Assembly: GCA_943735955.1 (NCBI GenBank)
Contig: OX030966.1
Location: 5,208,893-5,272,892 of the forward strand
DNA: 64,000 bases
Reading direction: 5' to 3'
Source of the DNA: Piscicola geometra
Taxonomy: Eukaryota > Annelida > Clitellata > Hirudinida > Piscicolidae
Shown here: positions 11,076-56,858 of the stretch, piece after piece
How the letters are laid out: each line of letters opens with the position of its first letter
Position numbering within the stretch: the first letter of the stretch is position 1
Notes under the pieces: generated by a model
What the model was told of the DNA's origin: nothing
The model's input: only the letters and a program-made list of their open reading frames with translations
Database searches by the model: none
Translations under genes and position numbers: made by a program

Positions 11076-12362
11076 TCAGATGAGGTGGGTGCTGGAGTTG
11101 CTGGCAGAAACTGAGTCCACCTTGACAGTCAACATCGTCTTCCTCTTCTTCACCCCTTCTTCTCTTCTTCCTCCTCCTCCTCCTCCTCCTCCTCCTCTTC
11201 CTCCTCCTTTCCCGGGAACATAACACGGCCACATCTTCTCGAGCAGCATTCCAACCAACACGTCACCATGACAACGACTCAGCAGCCTCAGCAACAACAC
11301 TCCATCCCGCCTCAAATAGTTCTTGACGAAGCCACCCACCATCACGTGCGACAGCTTCCGTTCCAGCAGCAGTCGCTTGTTGACGAAAGCCACCGAGCCT
11401 CTCCAAGCCACCACGCCGCACAGCCACTGCAAGGCGTCCCAGGAGGTCAACACAAAGACCACAGCCCACCAGAACCACAGCAGGACGAAAATCTTCTCGT
11501 AGAACACATTCACCGAGAGAACGCACTGCACCACGTATGAATGCACCCTCGACTGCTGTCGGATGTCCACCTCGCATAGCGTGACTGGCGGGAAGTGGTG
11601 GGCGTCCAGCCAGGGCAGATTCTCGATCATTCCATGCAGGACGTCGTAGCCGTACCAGTAGAAGTGTCTGCCTCCCAGGAACCAGTCGGTCAGGGCCACT
11701 TGTAGCACGCACATGCCCACGCAAAGGAGTTTGCAGAGAATGTAACAGTTGCATAGGAAGTTGCCAAATGGTTTTCCACCCAGCAGGAAACAGTTTCTGG
11801 AGATGATCTTCATATTCCTGGAGTAGCAAGAGGGCTTGTGGTGTCTTTGGGTGCAGCTGTATCGGTCAAACAACTCCACGAACTTTCCCAGATTCGCTTC
11901 CCTCTCATCCGCCTGGCAAGTCTTATTGATGGAGGCGGCCACTTCAAACATCAGCGGCACGTTGAGGCCGCAGCGACTGATTAGAGACGTCCACGCGAGC
12001 GAGGGTAGGCGGCACACACACGCCTGGAGAAGGAAGAGGAGGGGCACCCATTGGTAGAAGGAGACTCGTGGGGTGTGGTCGAAGGAGTGGGGCACGATGG
12101 GCTCGTTGGTGGAGAGGTAGTAGGTGCTACTCACCCAGCAGAAGGCGTTCGTGAAGCTCACTTGACTGTCGCTGAACTCCGCGGGACAGAAACACTCGAC
12201 GGGGTTGCCCAAGTACTGCTTGGTGGTTGTCATGACGACCGCCAGTAGTAACAGACGCACGCTGTAAACCCTGCTCAGTTGGTCCACCCCGGTGTCACAG
12301 CCCACGCCCTTCTCCAGCCGGTTGCCTAGCAACAGCGTTGATAACAACTCATCCGCCATCAC
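11076..12362 (-). CDS. Innexin gap-junction protein, single exon
   Basis: Complete 428-residue frame starting MMADELL, stop at 11076-11078. Innexins form invertebrate gap junctions and single-membrane channels. The start matches the family (short cytoplasmic N-terminus, then TM1 near residues 33-50). The family signature YQWVP lies at residues 103-107 at the start of TM2. Extracellular-loop cysteines are visible at 57/59/75 (loop 1) and 263/280 (loop 2), with the CEVD motif at 263-266; TM3 is about 196-222 and TM4 about 287-306. The C-terminal tail holds a Gly run coded by a triplet repeat (11165-11215) followed by a basic KKRK segment, an odd, probably length-variable tail. The paralogue cannot be assigned. 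An antisense frame of 90 codons and a 188-codon frame on the same strand are shadows. Confidence 0.95.
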   Translation of the reverse strand: MMADELLSTLLLGNRLEKGVGCDTGVDQLSRVYSVRLLLLAVVMTTTKQYLGNPVECFCPAEFSDSQVSFTNAFCWVSSTYYLSTNEPIVPHSFDHTPRVSFYQWVPLLFLLQACVCRLPSLAWTSLISRCGLNVPLMFEVAASINKTCQADEREANLGKFVELFDRYSCTQRHHKPSCYSRNMKIISRNCFLLGGKPFGNFLCNCYILCKLLCVGMCVLQVALTDWFLGGRHFYWYGYDVLHGMIENLPWLDAHHFPPVTLCEVDIRQQSRVHSYVVQCVLSVNVFYEKIFVLLWFWWAVVFVLTSWDALQWLCGVVAWRGSVAFVNKRLLLERKLSHVMVGGFVKNYLRRDGVLLLRLLSRCHGDVLVGMLLEKMWPCYVPGKGGGRGGGGGGGGGRREEGVKKRKTMLTVKVDSVSASNSSTHLI

Positions 12363-13409
12363 TCACTGTAATTTTAGATTTATTTTATATGCTACTTTTT
12401 AAACGGACTTTTTAATTTCTATGGGATATTGATTTAAATTAAGACAAATTTGTATTATAAAATTGTTTAATTAACTTCTGAAGCCTCCATTCTGAACTGT
12501 GGCATATTCTCAAAGCCTTGTTTTCCAAATAGCCACCTACGCGCTCTTATAGTCCTAATGCCCACTTCCCACATACACATACATATACACACACACATAC
12601 AAACATACACGTAAATATAGACAAACACCCACACATCCACGCACACACGCATCGTTGATGCATTCTCATATAAATACTTTCTCTCACGCACATAGACACA
12701 CACACTCACACACACACGCGCGCGCACACACAAACACACACGCACACACGGATGAACATTCCATGACGTCACACAGCAGGATGAGTCACCATGCATGGAT
12801 GCTGAGTCATCGGAGGATCCAGTATTGAGCGCTTCCAGACGCTGATGAGATGACGCCGTGGGCATACTACACAATACTAATAAGAATCATCATCATGACC
12901 ATTATTAAACTTAGTAGTAGTAGAAGTAACAATTAAAAAAAATCTTGAATAATAAAATCAAAAATGCATGTATTAAAAATGTTTTAAACCACTAACTTAA
13001 ACGCTGGGAATTTCCATTTGGTCGACTATGCGACTATGCGATGGTGTTTCTGCCACTGAGACGCCTCACAAACCCACGCAAGAAGCAAAAAGGCCCTTTA
13101 TAATCGAGTCAAAATCGAATTAATTTTTATAACTCCCTCGCTTTTCGTAAAATTTTTATTAAATCCGTAACTTCTTCACTAATCATAAAAGAAGAAACTG
13201 TTTAATACATATAATTTAAGCAGATGGTAACATGGAATAAAATCATTAAAAAGAAAATAATAAAACTAAACAGAAACAACACAAACATAAAAAACAGATA
13301 AGAAGACAAACCTACAGGTAGACAAATAGACAAGAAGACAAACAGTCTAGAACGCAAACAGACACGTAGCAAGGCAAGCATGCATCAGTAGAGAGACACA
13401 ACGACACCA
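12363..13409. other. Intergenic region between innexin and EXD1-like genes
   Basis: Apart from the bZIP motifs and a CA/CG-rich microsatellite (12570-12750), this is AT-rich non-coding sequence. The 135-codon minus frame at 12467-12874 mainly reads through the CA repeat and has no family likeness. Confidence 0.6.
12764..12809. promoter_or_regulatory. CRE and two AP-1 motifs upstream of the innexin
   Basis: A perfect CRE palindrome TGACGTCA (12764-12771) is followed by two AP-1 sites TGAGTCA (12782-12788 and 12803-12809), all within 46 bp and about 400 bp upstream of the innexin start. Such clusters bind bZIP factors (CREB, Fos/Jun). Function here is inferred from the motifs only. Confidence 0.5.
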
Positions 13410-16791
<3,382 letters not shown>

Positions 16792-17632
16792 TCTTTATTT
16801 ATTTATTTCAGAAATTATATTTACGGGAAAAGTAGTTAATTATTAACTACAATGTTCTAAACTTTTTAGAACGTGGTTAAAAGTAAATTAGTGACAGCCA
16901 TAGATATCCTACAAACAACAAGTAGTATATACTATATCTATAGGGACAGCATAATATTTGTTTTAATTTTTCATCCGTTTAAATATTTTTTTAAAACTTT
17001 AATTTATTAGTCCATTAAAATTATTGTACATTTATCTATAAAAATACATGAAGATATAGAGAATATTATTGGCTTAAAGCACACACCAGGCACTACAGGT
17101 GAACAATAACCACACACATATAAAATCTTATAATGCTTTAATGAGATTCTATAAAGTCTATATAGCACTTACTAAGTACGTGAGATAGACGGATGAGATT
17201 AGATTGGGCTGTGACAGTGGATGTGCCATTAAGTGTCTGTGTTTTTGATGCCTGGACCGACTCCATCGAACCTGATCCTGCCATTTATTCTACCCTAATT
17301 AAGATGCTATCGTTATGTTCTAATCAGCACTAATCTGAGATTTGATTTGAGAATTTGTATAGTCCTGGTCGTGAAGCAGCAGTAAATGGACTGATGTATG
17401 AACTGTTGTTTTGCTACTCAATTAATGATAACCAATGATGAGTAATCTTTGACACGATTCTTCTAACCTCCTGTTAGCAATTTCAAAAGCGCAGAAAAAC
17501 TAACTTGGAAAGGTGGAAACTTTAAAGGCGCAACTAAAAAAACATTTGGTTTCGTGAAAGACCAATTCAAACAAGACTAACATCTCCAAAATCTACACTT
17601 CTATAAAGACCACTTCACTTGCAAATAACAAC
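16792..17632. other. Divergent intergenic region between EXD1-like and myosin V genes
   Basis: 841 bp separate the start codons of the two divergently transcribed genes. The sequence is AT-rich, with no clear TATA box or CpG cluster and no open frame of note. It presumably holds both promoters and 5' leaders. Confidence 0.5.
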
Positions 17633-35552
<17,920 letters not shown>

Positions 35553-36116
35553 GAGTAATGTATATTTTCTTTAAAGCTCGCCTTAATATTTCATAGAGTT
35601 AATGAGAGGCCTTCAAATGAGTGATTGAATAATTAAATGATTTATATTTTGGATGAGCTATGGATTAGTCTATACACTATCCACGATAACTATTATAAAT
35701 TAATAACGTTTATAATTGTCTATAAGCTGTATATAGTCAATATGACATTTATCATGGCTTTGGTGAATTATACGTGAGCTATTCAAATGCATAGAATCTG
35801 TTTTCATTGTACAATTTATCCTATCAAAATATTTATGTAATATTCAAATATTACTTTGTTTTGCATTGAATCTTTTTTTAGATTTGTTAAATAATTTTTG
35901 AGAAATTTTATTAAATTTATTTCTCTCTATGTTAATTAAACATTTTTAACTAAAACATAAATATTTTGTTCCCAACTTTATTTGTATACAAGTTCGATAG
36001 TGGTTGAAAAGATATTACATTTTGATATTGTTTGAATAACTTCTCACCTATTTCACCTATTTCATATTTGTTTTTTTCACAAATCAAAATATTTATAAAA
36101 ACAGTTTTTGCATTAA

Positions 36117-36122
36117 AATAAA
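36117..36122 (+). terminator. Candidate poly(A) signal for myosin V
   Basis: AATAAA 565 bp after the myosin V stop codon. The region 35553-36534 is very AT-rich and otherwise featureless, so the choice of signal is tentative. Confidence 0.3.
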
Positions 36123-36534
36123 AAATGAGATAATAAAACTACTAATTAAACTTGAATGTGTTTTACTGCCATGTTCTTTACTTTTTGAATGGGATATCTT
36201 CCATATTATAAATTTGTTTAATCTGCAACTCAAATTTTGAATAAATCAAATATATTGTTATTAAAAAAAATTTTATTTTAAAAAAATATTTTTTTTACTT
36301 ATTAATTTAGATTGAATACATTTTAAGAACATATTTTTAACGGAAGAAAAAAAAGAAACTAAATAAAAAATTTAAATGAACAATGAAAAAATTTTTTATT
36401 TTTTCAAACAATTATAAGAAAATTTTACATTTATTTTTTCCCTATTTTGAAAATATTACTTATTCTTTGGACTAACTGCCATTTTGGAATCAGACATCTT
36501 AAGTTGAACTTTTCGAGACTAAAGAAGCGACAAA

Positions 36535-39002
<2,468 letters not shown>

Positions 39003-39205
39003 GACGCCTCCTAATACAACGATAAAATACTGTATTGAATACGTCTCCTAATGTTTCATTCCATTTCGTTCGTCCCCTCCTTCAAGTTTTGAATATAGGC
39101 ATATGGTTTGTTTTTCATATCGTTATTATGAGAGAATCTTTTTTTAAATGTTCTATAAGTTTTTAATATCTTTATTGTTGAAATAGTTATATTTGCAACA
39201 TTGAA

Positions 39206-39211
39206 AATAAA
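39206..39211 (+). terminator. Candidate poly(A) signal of the micro-exon gene
   Basis: AATAAA about 200 bp after the stop codon of the GPI-protein model. Confidence 0.4.
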
Positions 39212-40779
39212 GATTTTTCAAGCTTAGTTCAATAAAATACGTTTTTAGTTTTCCTCCTATTAAAAAAGATCTTTTTTTATTTATTCTGAATAATATAGTG
39301 GGACGGACTATTAGTTGAATATTCCGGCCTATAATTTATAAGATATAATATAGGTAGCAACCACCACGGATTTTTCAAAATTATCAATTTCAAAAAAATT
39401 AATAGACATTTAATAGATTTTTATTTGCAGATTGTAAATCTGTTTTTATTTTTTAAATATTCCAATCGCTTCAAAAGTTATTCAGCTTTTAAACTCGAAT
39501 AAATAGAACTTTTAGGGGAATTACGTACAACGCTGTTTGGCTTGAATAAATATGCGTTTCATGGACCTGACTTTGAGAGTCTAACTTTATCACTATACTT
39601 TTTCAATCTCTCGTATATTGATGAAACTTTTTTTATGAATGAAAATTCAAATTAAAAACTTAAATTAAAAGCTTATTTTGACAACTGAAATAAAAAAGTT
39701 ACTTTATAGTGCTTTTGGGTCTCATTCATGATGCCAGCATGATCAATTTGAATGATTCGAATGTTTTTTATTTTATTTAAGATATTAAAAACATTTTATG
39801 AAAAAAAGACAACAAAAATCGTATGAAATCCTAATCCGAAACCATTTTCGAGTCTAAAGTTTAGACTCTAGAGTCTAGAGGCATTTAGAAAGTCAAAAGC
39901 GTCAGAAAATCATTTCAAAGTTAACTTTCCAATTTTGATTTACAATTTTAATTATCATATTTTTTAATTCATGTTTTTATATGCTTTATTTGAATTTGAA
40001 TTAAATTAGGAGACAAAATGGCGTGTAGCGAGCTTTTACGCATGCACTTTTAGTTATCTAGAAAGAACCTAAAACTCCTAAATGTCATGCGATACTGGGT
40101 ATGTATGATGTGGTCTTGAGGGCTCAAAAATAGGTTTAACTCAATGATTTTAGTATAATTTTGAAGAAAATGAAATTTATTTTCAAAATATATTTCAATC
40201 TTTTAAAATATGTTGCTGATTTTAGAGAGTTTTAATAAAAACCTTTCACCTCTCTCTAAAAACATTATAATTCATTCCCTGCTCATCAAATTTAATAGCT
40301 TTTGACATATTTTATAGAACTTTTGAAGAAGTTTTTAAAAATCTTTAATTTATTTTTATACTCTCTTTTTTGAGAGAGCAACTTGAAAAACTTTAAAATA
40401 TGCTGGTGCCCAAACTGTGGATAACATAGTGTAAAACTAGTTATCGCTTTTAAAATTGTTAATTAGTTTTTATATTATTAAAATTATATTCATTGAAAAG
40501 AAAATTCATTTTTAAACCTTAAAATTATCACTTGACGTTAGTCAAAACATTAATAAGTTAAAGTTATTCAGTTTTATACGATGACTATCATTCATAAAAA
40601 TTCCCCGGTTAAAGCTAATTAGCATAGCGTCGTGGTGGTTGCTAAATATAGGTTATAGCTACAATATAGCAAGTACAGACTGAAATGTGTGAATATCATC
40701 ATATACAGCATATGTATGTAGATAATCACCAGGTAAAATCGCTGTAGTGATTAAAAGTGAGCAAAAGGTTATCAGAGAG
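39212..40779. other. AT-rich intergenic region
   Basis: No gene, tandem array or mobile element recognised. A small palindrome ACTCTAGAGT is found near 39866-39880. Confidence 0.5.
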
Positions 40780-42100
40780 ATGAGTGCTTACATGGAGAAG
40801 AGGTTCATGGACCTGCACAGAAGTGCTTCCCAGAGAAGTCTCATCGAAGGACTGCTTGCCAGCTCCCTTGCCTTCCTCGTCGTGCTCTTCATTCCGTTCG
40901 CACACTTAGGTTCATGTCTTCATTGGCAGATACAATTTTCGTAGTCTATACTGATGATTCTATAAATATTTTGAATAATTCATAGGTTTGTTTTACAACT
41001 TTTGGGCTCAAAACAAGCCTCAGGTAGATCCTTTCACTTGCTCCTGCTCGTGCTTTGACACCATCTTCAGGGGTGTGTTTTAATCCTTCATTTGACTTAC
41101 TTCATAATTTAGTTTACATTTTAAATAAATCTTTTGATTATTTTTAATTCTTTGAACATTTTTTGTTTCATTTCTATTGTTTGTGTCACGAACGAAAAAC
41201 GTCAGGCAGGTATGAATGGCCTCCGAGCACCTACAAGCACCTCTACTTCAACACCACGAGCGGAACCTTCAAGATATTTGCCGTCATAGTACTCGGCATA
41301 ATCCTCTGCTACGAGACCGTTCGACACTTGGTCGGTCTCCTTCGTTCAAATCGCTGCAGAGCCTCCTTTCTTCTTCTCCTTCTCACCAGCGTCTACCCCC
41401 ACTACTACGGTCTCTGGAACTTTTTCCAGTACATCAACGAAGCCTTTTACGATCAATGGTGAGTTTGTAAACTTTAAGAGTACCCTTTCAAACAGTTTTA
41501 AGAATGCAGTGTAACTGAATTTATAAAAAGCACTGTATAAATATATTCTATTGATTGAATGATTGTAAGTGAATGCATCTCACTGATTTAAGGAACCACC
41601 AATTGTTTTTTTCTCTGACTGAGCTGCTCTCGTCGCTGGTGATAGTCCACCTGTGTGACAGTGCCAACTGCCTCAAGGTGTGGAAGCTGCTGGTGGTGGC
41701 GGGAGTGGCTGTGGTGCACATTCTCGTGGCTTGCACGGATCAGCTGGTACACAATGTCTTCCAGAGAAATGGCCAAGACTTCGAAGTTGGTACCTATGAT
41801 GGTCTTACTACTGGTATAACAAGTGTCAAGAGCACTCTTTGATTTTAAAATCGCTATATACATTTATTTGGTTGGTTGATCATGTTTGCATTTGTAAATG
41901 TCACGATGATGAATATGTTTTTTTATGTTCGCCAGGTGATGCGTGATCTTGGTTTGACACTGCCTGATGTGGCGCAGTTGTGCTCGTGTGTTTGGTTCCT
42001 CCGCAGTCTCTGGAAGCAAGAGCATCGGCTGCAAAAGGATGAAGTCATGTTGTGGGTGCTGGGCGTGCTGCTGATGACGGTGATTGCTAAGACTCTCTGA
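40780..42100 (+). CDS. Unrecognised multi-pass membrane protein, 275 residues
   Basis: Five exons join in phase: 40780-40909, 40986-41072, 41206-41458, 41593-41785 and 41936-42100. Start chosen at the first ATG of the open segment (MSAYMEKRFMDLHRSASQRS); an upstream exon is possible. Five or six hydrophobic segments: about residues 24-46, 92-111, 123-145, 157-175, 185-205 and 256-273. A Cys cluster CSCSC with YEWPPSTYKHLYFNTTSGTF (one N-glycosylation sequon) lies between the first two segments, presumably outside the cell or in a lumen. The well-behaved exon structure and clustered aromatic/Cys motifs suggest a conserved metazoan protein, but I cannot name the family. It converges on the GAPR-1-like gene 370 bp away. 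Confidence 0.7.
41520..41568 (+). repeat. Same dispersed repeat, copy 3 (partial)
   Basis: AAAAGCACTGTATAAATATA followed by TATTGATTGAATGATTG, about 25 bp before the acceptor at 41593 of the membrane-protein gene. Confidence 0.55.
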
Positions 42101-42469
42101 GATGAATGTGTTGCTGTGTTGCTGTCGGGAATCTTGAAGAACTCAGGGTTTTCATAGATTTGTGGTAATCTTGTTACCCAAACAAACCGTGTATATTAAG
42201 TGTTTCATATTTTTGAAGCTTGCGTTTATGTTTTTCCGATTTTAACATTTTAAAGTATATTTTTTTATTTATATTTATTAAAAATATATATAAGCAATTT
42301 TATTTGACTGCTCATTGCTGATAAAGCCTTCACAGTTAAACCTTACACTAAGTCAGTTCAATGGCTTCAACAAAATCTTTTCTAGCACTTAAAATGTCAT
42401 TTTCAAAAAAATCCTAATCGAAATTCATTCAAAAAATATATTTAATGTATTAATTATTCAATAACTTCC

Positions 42470-44328
42470 TCAATCTGTGTCCGATTCGATTTTGGACCTC
42501 CGTGTCGTGATTGAGGTTTTGCTGGACCCGTCTGAACTCTTCCTCTTCACCGTCTCAGTCGTTATCCTCCACCCGCCACTCACTCTCGTAGTCACCGTTC
42601 TGACTGTAGAAGACTTCCCTACAAACATTTAAACATTTGTTTACTTATTTTAATATATTAAAAAATATGTAAATAAACTCACGCGTTTCTTTTGCAATAT
42701 ATAAAATTAAAAACTCACTTTGGGTAGAAGCTGTCTTCTGGAGGGCTGGTTGGCTCTTGCGTGCGTACAACAAGGGCTTTCTGACGTTCTTTGCGTACTC
42801 GCCTATGATGTTTCCAGCTGGCAAGTAGTTGCACACCACCTGTCAATCAATCAATCAATCAAATAAATTTCTATAGCGCCTTTTTATAAATTCAAGAACA
42901 CTTGTCGAAGTGACCCTCATGATTTAAACGGTTGCAGGATAAAGTTTTGATCATAAATACGTGACACACTCTGTGATTTTACATGCCTTAAGGCCAGAGA
43001 TGCTTTTCTGGCGAAGTTTCCTTGCATACTAAGAGAGTTTTTTTTCACAAAAAGTTTTCAGAAAAGACAAAACGATTGCAAAATATTTTCTAGTGAATCA
43101 TTGGTTAAAGCTCTTCTAAATAAATAAAAATTGTTATAAAAAGTTAATAATAATAATAATAATGACGAGCATTATTTTAGTGGCGTATAACCCGAACGGA
43201 CTTCCAGGCCACTTAGGCTGCATATTTTCATTTGCGCCTTTGGGTTACTAGGGCATTGGTTGCACTTGAACCTAGGACCTTTCATTATTGATCAAGCCGA
43301 GAGTCGTTGCCGACTCAGCTACCCGTTCAAAGTTTTAAACAACTTTCTAACAATCCATGTGCCATCAGCCTGTCTTGCCCTCGCCACTCCCACCTCAGTG
43401 CTTTCCCCCCACACCAGCTGGGTGAAGTGGCCTGTGGAAGGAAGAAGTGACGCCAACTCAAAAAGATTTCAGTTAATCTCATCATCATCAGCCCATCATC
43501 ATTATCATCGCCATCATCATCATCATCGCCATCATCCTCATCATAATCATTGCCATCCTTATCATCATCATCACCATCATCGTCATCATCATCATCGTCA
43601 TGGCAACCTGTGTTTTCTCCAGTATGCGTCTCAAAGTCGTAGTCATCGATCTCCTTGTACCACTTCTCGACGGGGTCATTGCCTGTGTGGAGTTAGAGCA
43701 GTGTGTGACCTGATTCCTGCAATGCCTACCAAGGGACATGCACTGCCCACCAAGGGACATGCACTGCCCACCAAGGGACATGCACTGCATACCAAGGGAC
43801 ATGCACTGCCTACCAAGGAGCATGCAGTCATTGCAAAAGCCCTTTGATTTGTCTGTCTATGGCGACAAAAATTCAAAAAGACTGACAACCAAATCCATCT
43901 CCAATCCATCTCAAACAGAGCCAACCATGGTAGACATGTTCAGGCTCGCTGTTGTAGTAGAAAGAGAGGTTTTCCCCGAGGTGCTGCTTGTTGAAGATGG
44001 CTTTAGGGTTGTGTTGGAAAAGTTTGTTCTTCGCCAAGTGATCAGCCCATTCCTGTGAAACCTGCATTGATGGAGGAGTGTATGGAAGAGTTAACTAGCG
44101 AGAGGGAAATAATGAACACATTTATCTTTAAAAAGATGTTTAATTGTCATGATTTTAACAGTTTTTAAATGATAAGTGAAGGAAAGCCAAAGAAGCGACC
44201 TTAGAGATGTTCTTGTTGTGTTTCAGAGGAAGAGAGTTGTGGTTTTGTCGAAGCCTGTTTGAAGCTTCTATCACTTCATTCAGGAAAATGTCGCTTTCTT
44301 TTAGAGACGCTGCAGACGCTTTTTTCAT
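42470..44328 (-). CDS. GAPR-1/GLIPR2-like CAP-superfamily protein
   Basis: Six exons in phase: 44328-44200, 44061-43926, 43682-43608, 43431-43352, 42839-42719 and 42618-42470; 229 residues. GLIPR2 (GAPR-1) is a cytosolic, Golgi-membrane-associated CAP protein linked to autophagy control. No signal peptide is present, as expected for this branch. CAP landmarks: LFQHNP (His), LGENLSF (Glu), VEKWYKEIDDY (Glu), GHFTQLVW (His) and NYLPAGNIIGEY, so the His/Glu quartet is intact. The protein begins MKKASAAS, lacking the MG myristoylation start of human GLIPR2. An extra C-terminal Ser/Thr/Arg tail of about 60 residues is coded by exons 5-6. The exon 2 donor was chosen (CATG/GTTGGC) to keep phase; a repeat element forms the exon 5 acceptor. 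Confidence 0.88.
42840..42905 (-). repeat. Same dispersed repeat, copy 4, forming a splice acceptor
   Basis: On the + strand CTGTCAATCAATCAATCAAT precedes AAATTTCTATAGCGCC. On the gene strand this reads GATTGATTGATTGACAG directly against exon 5 of the GAPR-1-like gene (42839), so the element tail supplies the 3' splice site. Confidence 0.65.
43140..43228 (+). repeat. Second dispersed repeat family, copy 5
   Basis: ATGACGAGCATTATTTTAGT, GGCGTATAACCCGAACGGAC, TTCCAGGCCACTTAGG; in an intron of the GAPR-1-like gene. Confidence 0.55.
43480..43605. repeat. (CAT)n tract in GAPR-1-like intron
   Basis: Imperfect CATCAT/CATCGC triplets directly beside exon 43608-43682. Nearby, 43725-43825 has about five copies of CCAAGGGACATGCACTGCC (19-20 bp). 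Confidence 0.85.
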
Positions 44329-44933
44329 TTTTTTATTTTGTCTGTTGAGTTTTTTTATTTGATAGTTTTTTTTCTGTTATAAAACAAGTTTTTGCGTGCT
44401 TTTGATAGTTATTTATACATTTTTTGTGACGTTTTGTTTAAATTTAAATTCAAAGTAGTGGGTTTTTTTGTTTTATTCTTAATTTGAATTTTAAGCACTC
44501 GTCTTCTAGAAAAACCTCGCACTTTATGGGAAGTAGAATAATTTAGCATTTAACTAGTACATACATGTACTAATGTATTATTATTTTTATTTAGTTACTT
44601 AGCATGCATGTACAACTTTTTTTACAAGCTTCCAATGGGATTCAGCCAAACACCCCATACACACACGATATCAAACGCATTTATTTAAATATACGCTTTC
44701 ACATGTGAATTTTAAACGGAATCAAAAGGCCGAAATTTAAGGTTTATTATATCATTAAAATATTTATTTTTTAAATCATAAATTTTATGCTATAAGCAAA
44801 CTTTTTTTAAAAAAAGTTTCAAGTTTGATTACTAAATCCAGTAAAACCGAATTTTCAGACTTACATTTAAATTGTTCCCATGCCCATCACTTTCTCCTCC
44901 CTTGCACTTAACTTTCCACCAAAAAAGATAAAG
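44329..44933. other. Divergent intergenic region, GAPR-1-like and annexin
   Basis: Start codons of two divergent genes lie 605 bp apart. AT-rich; ACATACATGTACTAATGTAT near 44560 contains an inverted repeat. No other feature recognised. Confidence 0.5.
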
Positions 44934-48459
<3,526 letters not shown>

Positions 48460-48461
48460 GT

Positions 48462-48610
48462 GGCTGTGGCTGCTGTTGTTGTTGTAGTTGGGGGTGTGGT
48501 TGTTGTTGTTGTAGTTGGGGGTGTGGTTGTTGCAGTTGGCTTGTTGGTGGTTGATGTTGATGTAGTTGTTGTTGTGTCGGTGGTGGTTATTGTGGTTTGA
48601 TTGTTGTTGT
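48462..48610. repeat. TTGTTGTAGTTGGGGGTGTG repeats in annexin 3' region
   Basis: T/G triplet-rich sequence directly after the annexin stop, likely 3' UTR, with two copies of a 30-bp unit. Confidence 0.7.
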
Positions 48611-48715
48611 ATTGGGGTGGGGGCGTTAGCGGTAGAAGATGAGTGGTTAATTTTTTGAATATATAATCTTTCAATGGGTGTAGTGTAGTTAGTGGTGTTC
48701 TTGTTCAATCATGCA

Positions 48716-48800
48716 TGCATATTAATCATTTGCAAGACTTCATTTGAATATTAATCATTTGCAAGACTTCATTTGAATATTAATCATTTGCGAGACTTAC
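48716..48800. repeat. 31-bp triplication TTAATCATTTGCAAGACTTC
   Basis: Three direct copies of a 31-bp unit containing TTAATCATTTGCAAGACTTC. A second local duplication (TATTGTATAAGTTAGTATGT, near 48937 and 48976) follows. The rest of 48800-49596 is AT-rich without a gene. Confidence 0.85.
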
Positions 48801-49596
48801 TTCGATCGTGTAGCTACCTTCAATGAACGTTGCAAAGTTAAGAAACTACTGAATTCATGCGTTGACTTCACGGCGCCATTGTTGTTGTATTTAATCGCCT
48901 TCCATTCTTCGCTTCGGAATATTTTATTGTTGCTCTGTATTGTATAAGTTAGTATGTCTACATACTATTGTTGCTTTATATTGTATAAGTTAGTATGTCT
49001 ACACATGAACTATTCACACAATTTTTGATTTAATTAGTTTATACATTAACTATTTACACACATTTTTTAGAGTTTGTATGGTTATACATTAACTTTTGTA
49101 TGGTTATACATACACTTTTGTATGGTTATACATAAACTTTTTACTGGATCTGATTGTAATTTATTGCAACTTTATTTTGCATTTTCTTTACTAATGTTTT
49201 TAATTATACGATCTTGTGTTCTTACTAAAGGTTTTTTCTGAGATGAATGGAGATTTATTTGGGCCTAGAATATACAAAAGTGTCCCATTTGTTAAATGCA
49301 TAATCAGGAAAGCGTATAAATTTTACGTCCCGTTCTAGAATGGGACTGCAAAATACAAACTTTATAATCAAATATTACTTTTCAAAGAATATAACTCTTA
49401 ACCGAAACTTTTCTAGAATATAGTGATTCCTAGGTGTTTAATTGTAAAGATTTTAGAATGTTTGCCGTTCTAAAATGGGACGGGAAATGAAAGTGTAGTT
49501 GAATGTAACAGGAGTAAATGCAACAATACAGCACTAGTGTGGTAGCATTACAATGTAATAAACGAATACAGCATAAATACCAAGAAACAGAATCTT

Positions 49597-56586
<6,990 letters not shown>

Positions 56587-56694
56587 TTCGTGTGTTAATG
56601 CCAAATAACCATTCTTTTAGTCTTCTGTTAAATCTTATTCAACATTTCTCATCTCTTTTGAAAGTTATTTACTTATAAACATACGCACGTATGC

Positions 56695-56779
56695 ATGAAA
56701 TCACACACAGTACACACAGCACACACAAACTCTCACACACACAAACACACACACGCACACACACACACACAAACTCTCT

Positions 56780-56810
<31 letters not shown>

Positions 56811-56812
56811 AA
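56695..56812. repeat. (CA)n tracts downstream of SLBP
   Basis: CACACA-rich sequence with AAACTCTC interruptions between the SLBP tail and PGGHG exon 1. Confidence 0.8.
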
Positions 56813-56858
56813 AAATAATTAGATATGTTGAAGTGCCAATAAAGGAGATTTTCTTTAC

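Noticed and set aside
11263..11829. 188-codon minus-strand frame
   Set aside because: Shadow frame inside the innexin, which has clear family motifs in another frame.
12467..12874. 135-codon minus frame
   Set aside because: Mostly reads a CA/CG repeat and matches no family; overlaps the likely regulatory region.
49300..49490. Inverted-repeat element around CCGTTCTAGAATGGGAC and CCGTTCTAAAATGGGAC
   Set aside because: Two short similar palindromic words without clear ends or target duplication; too little to call an element.
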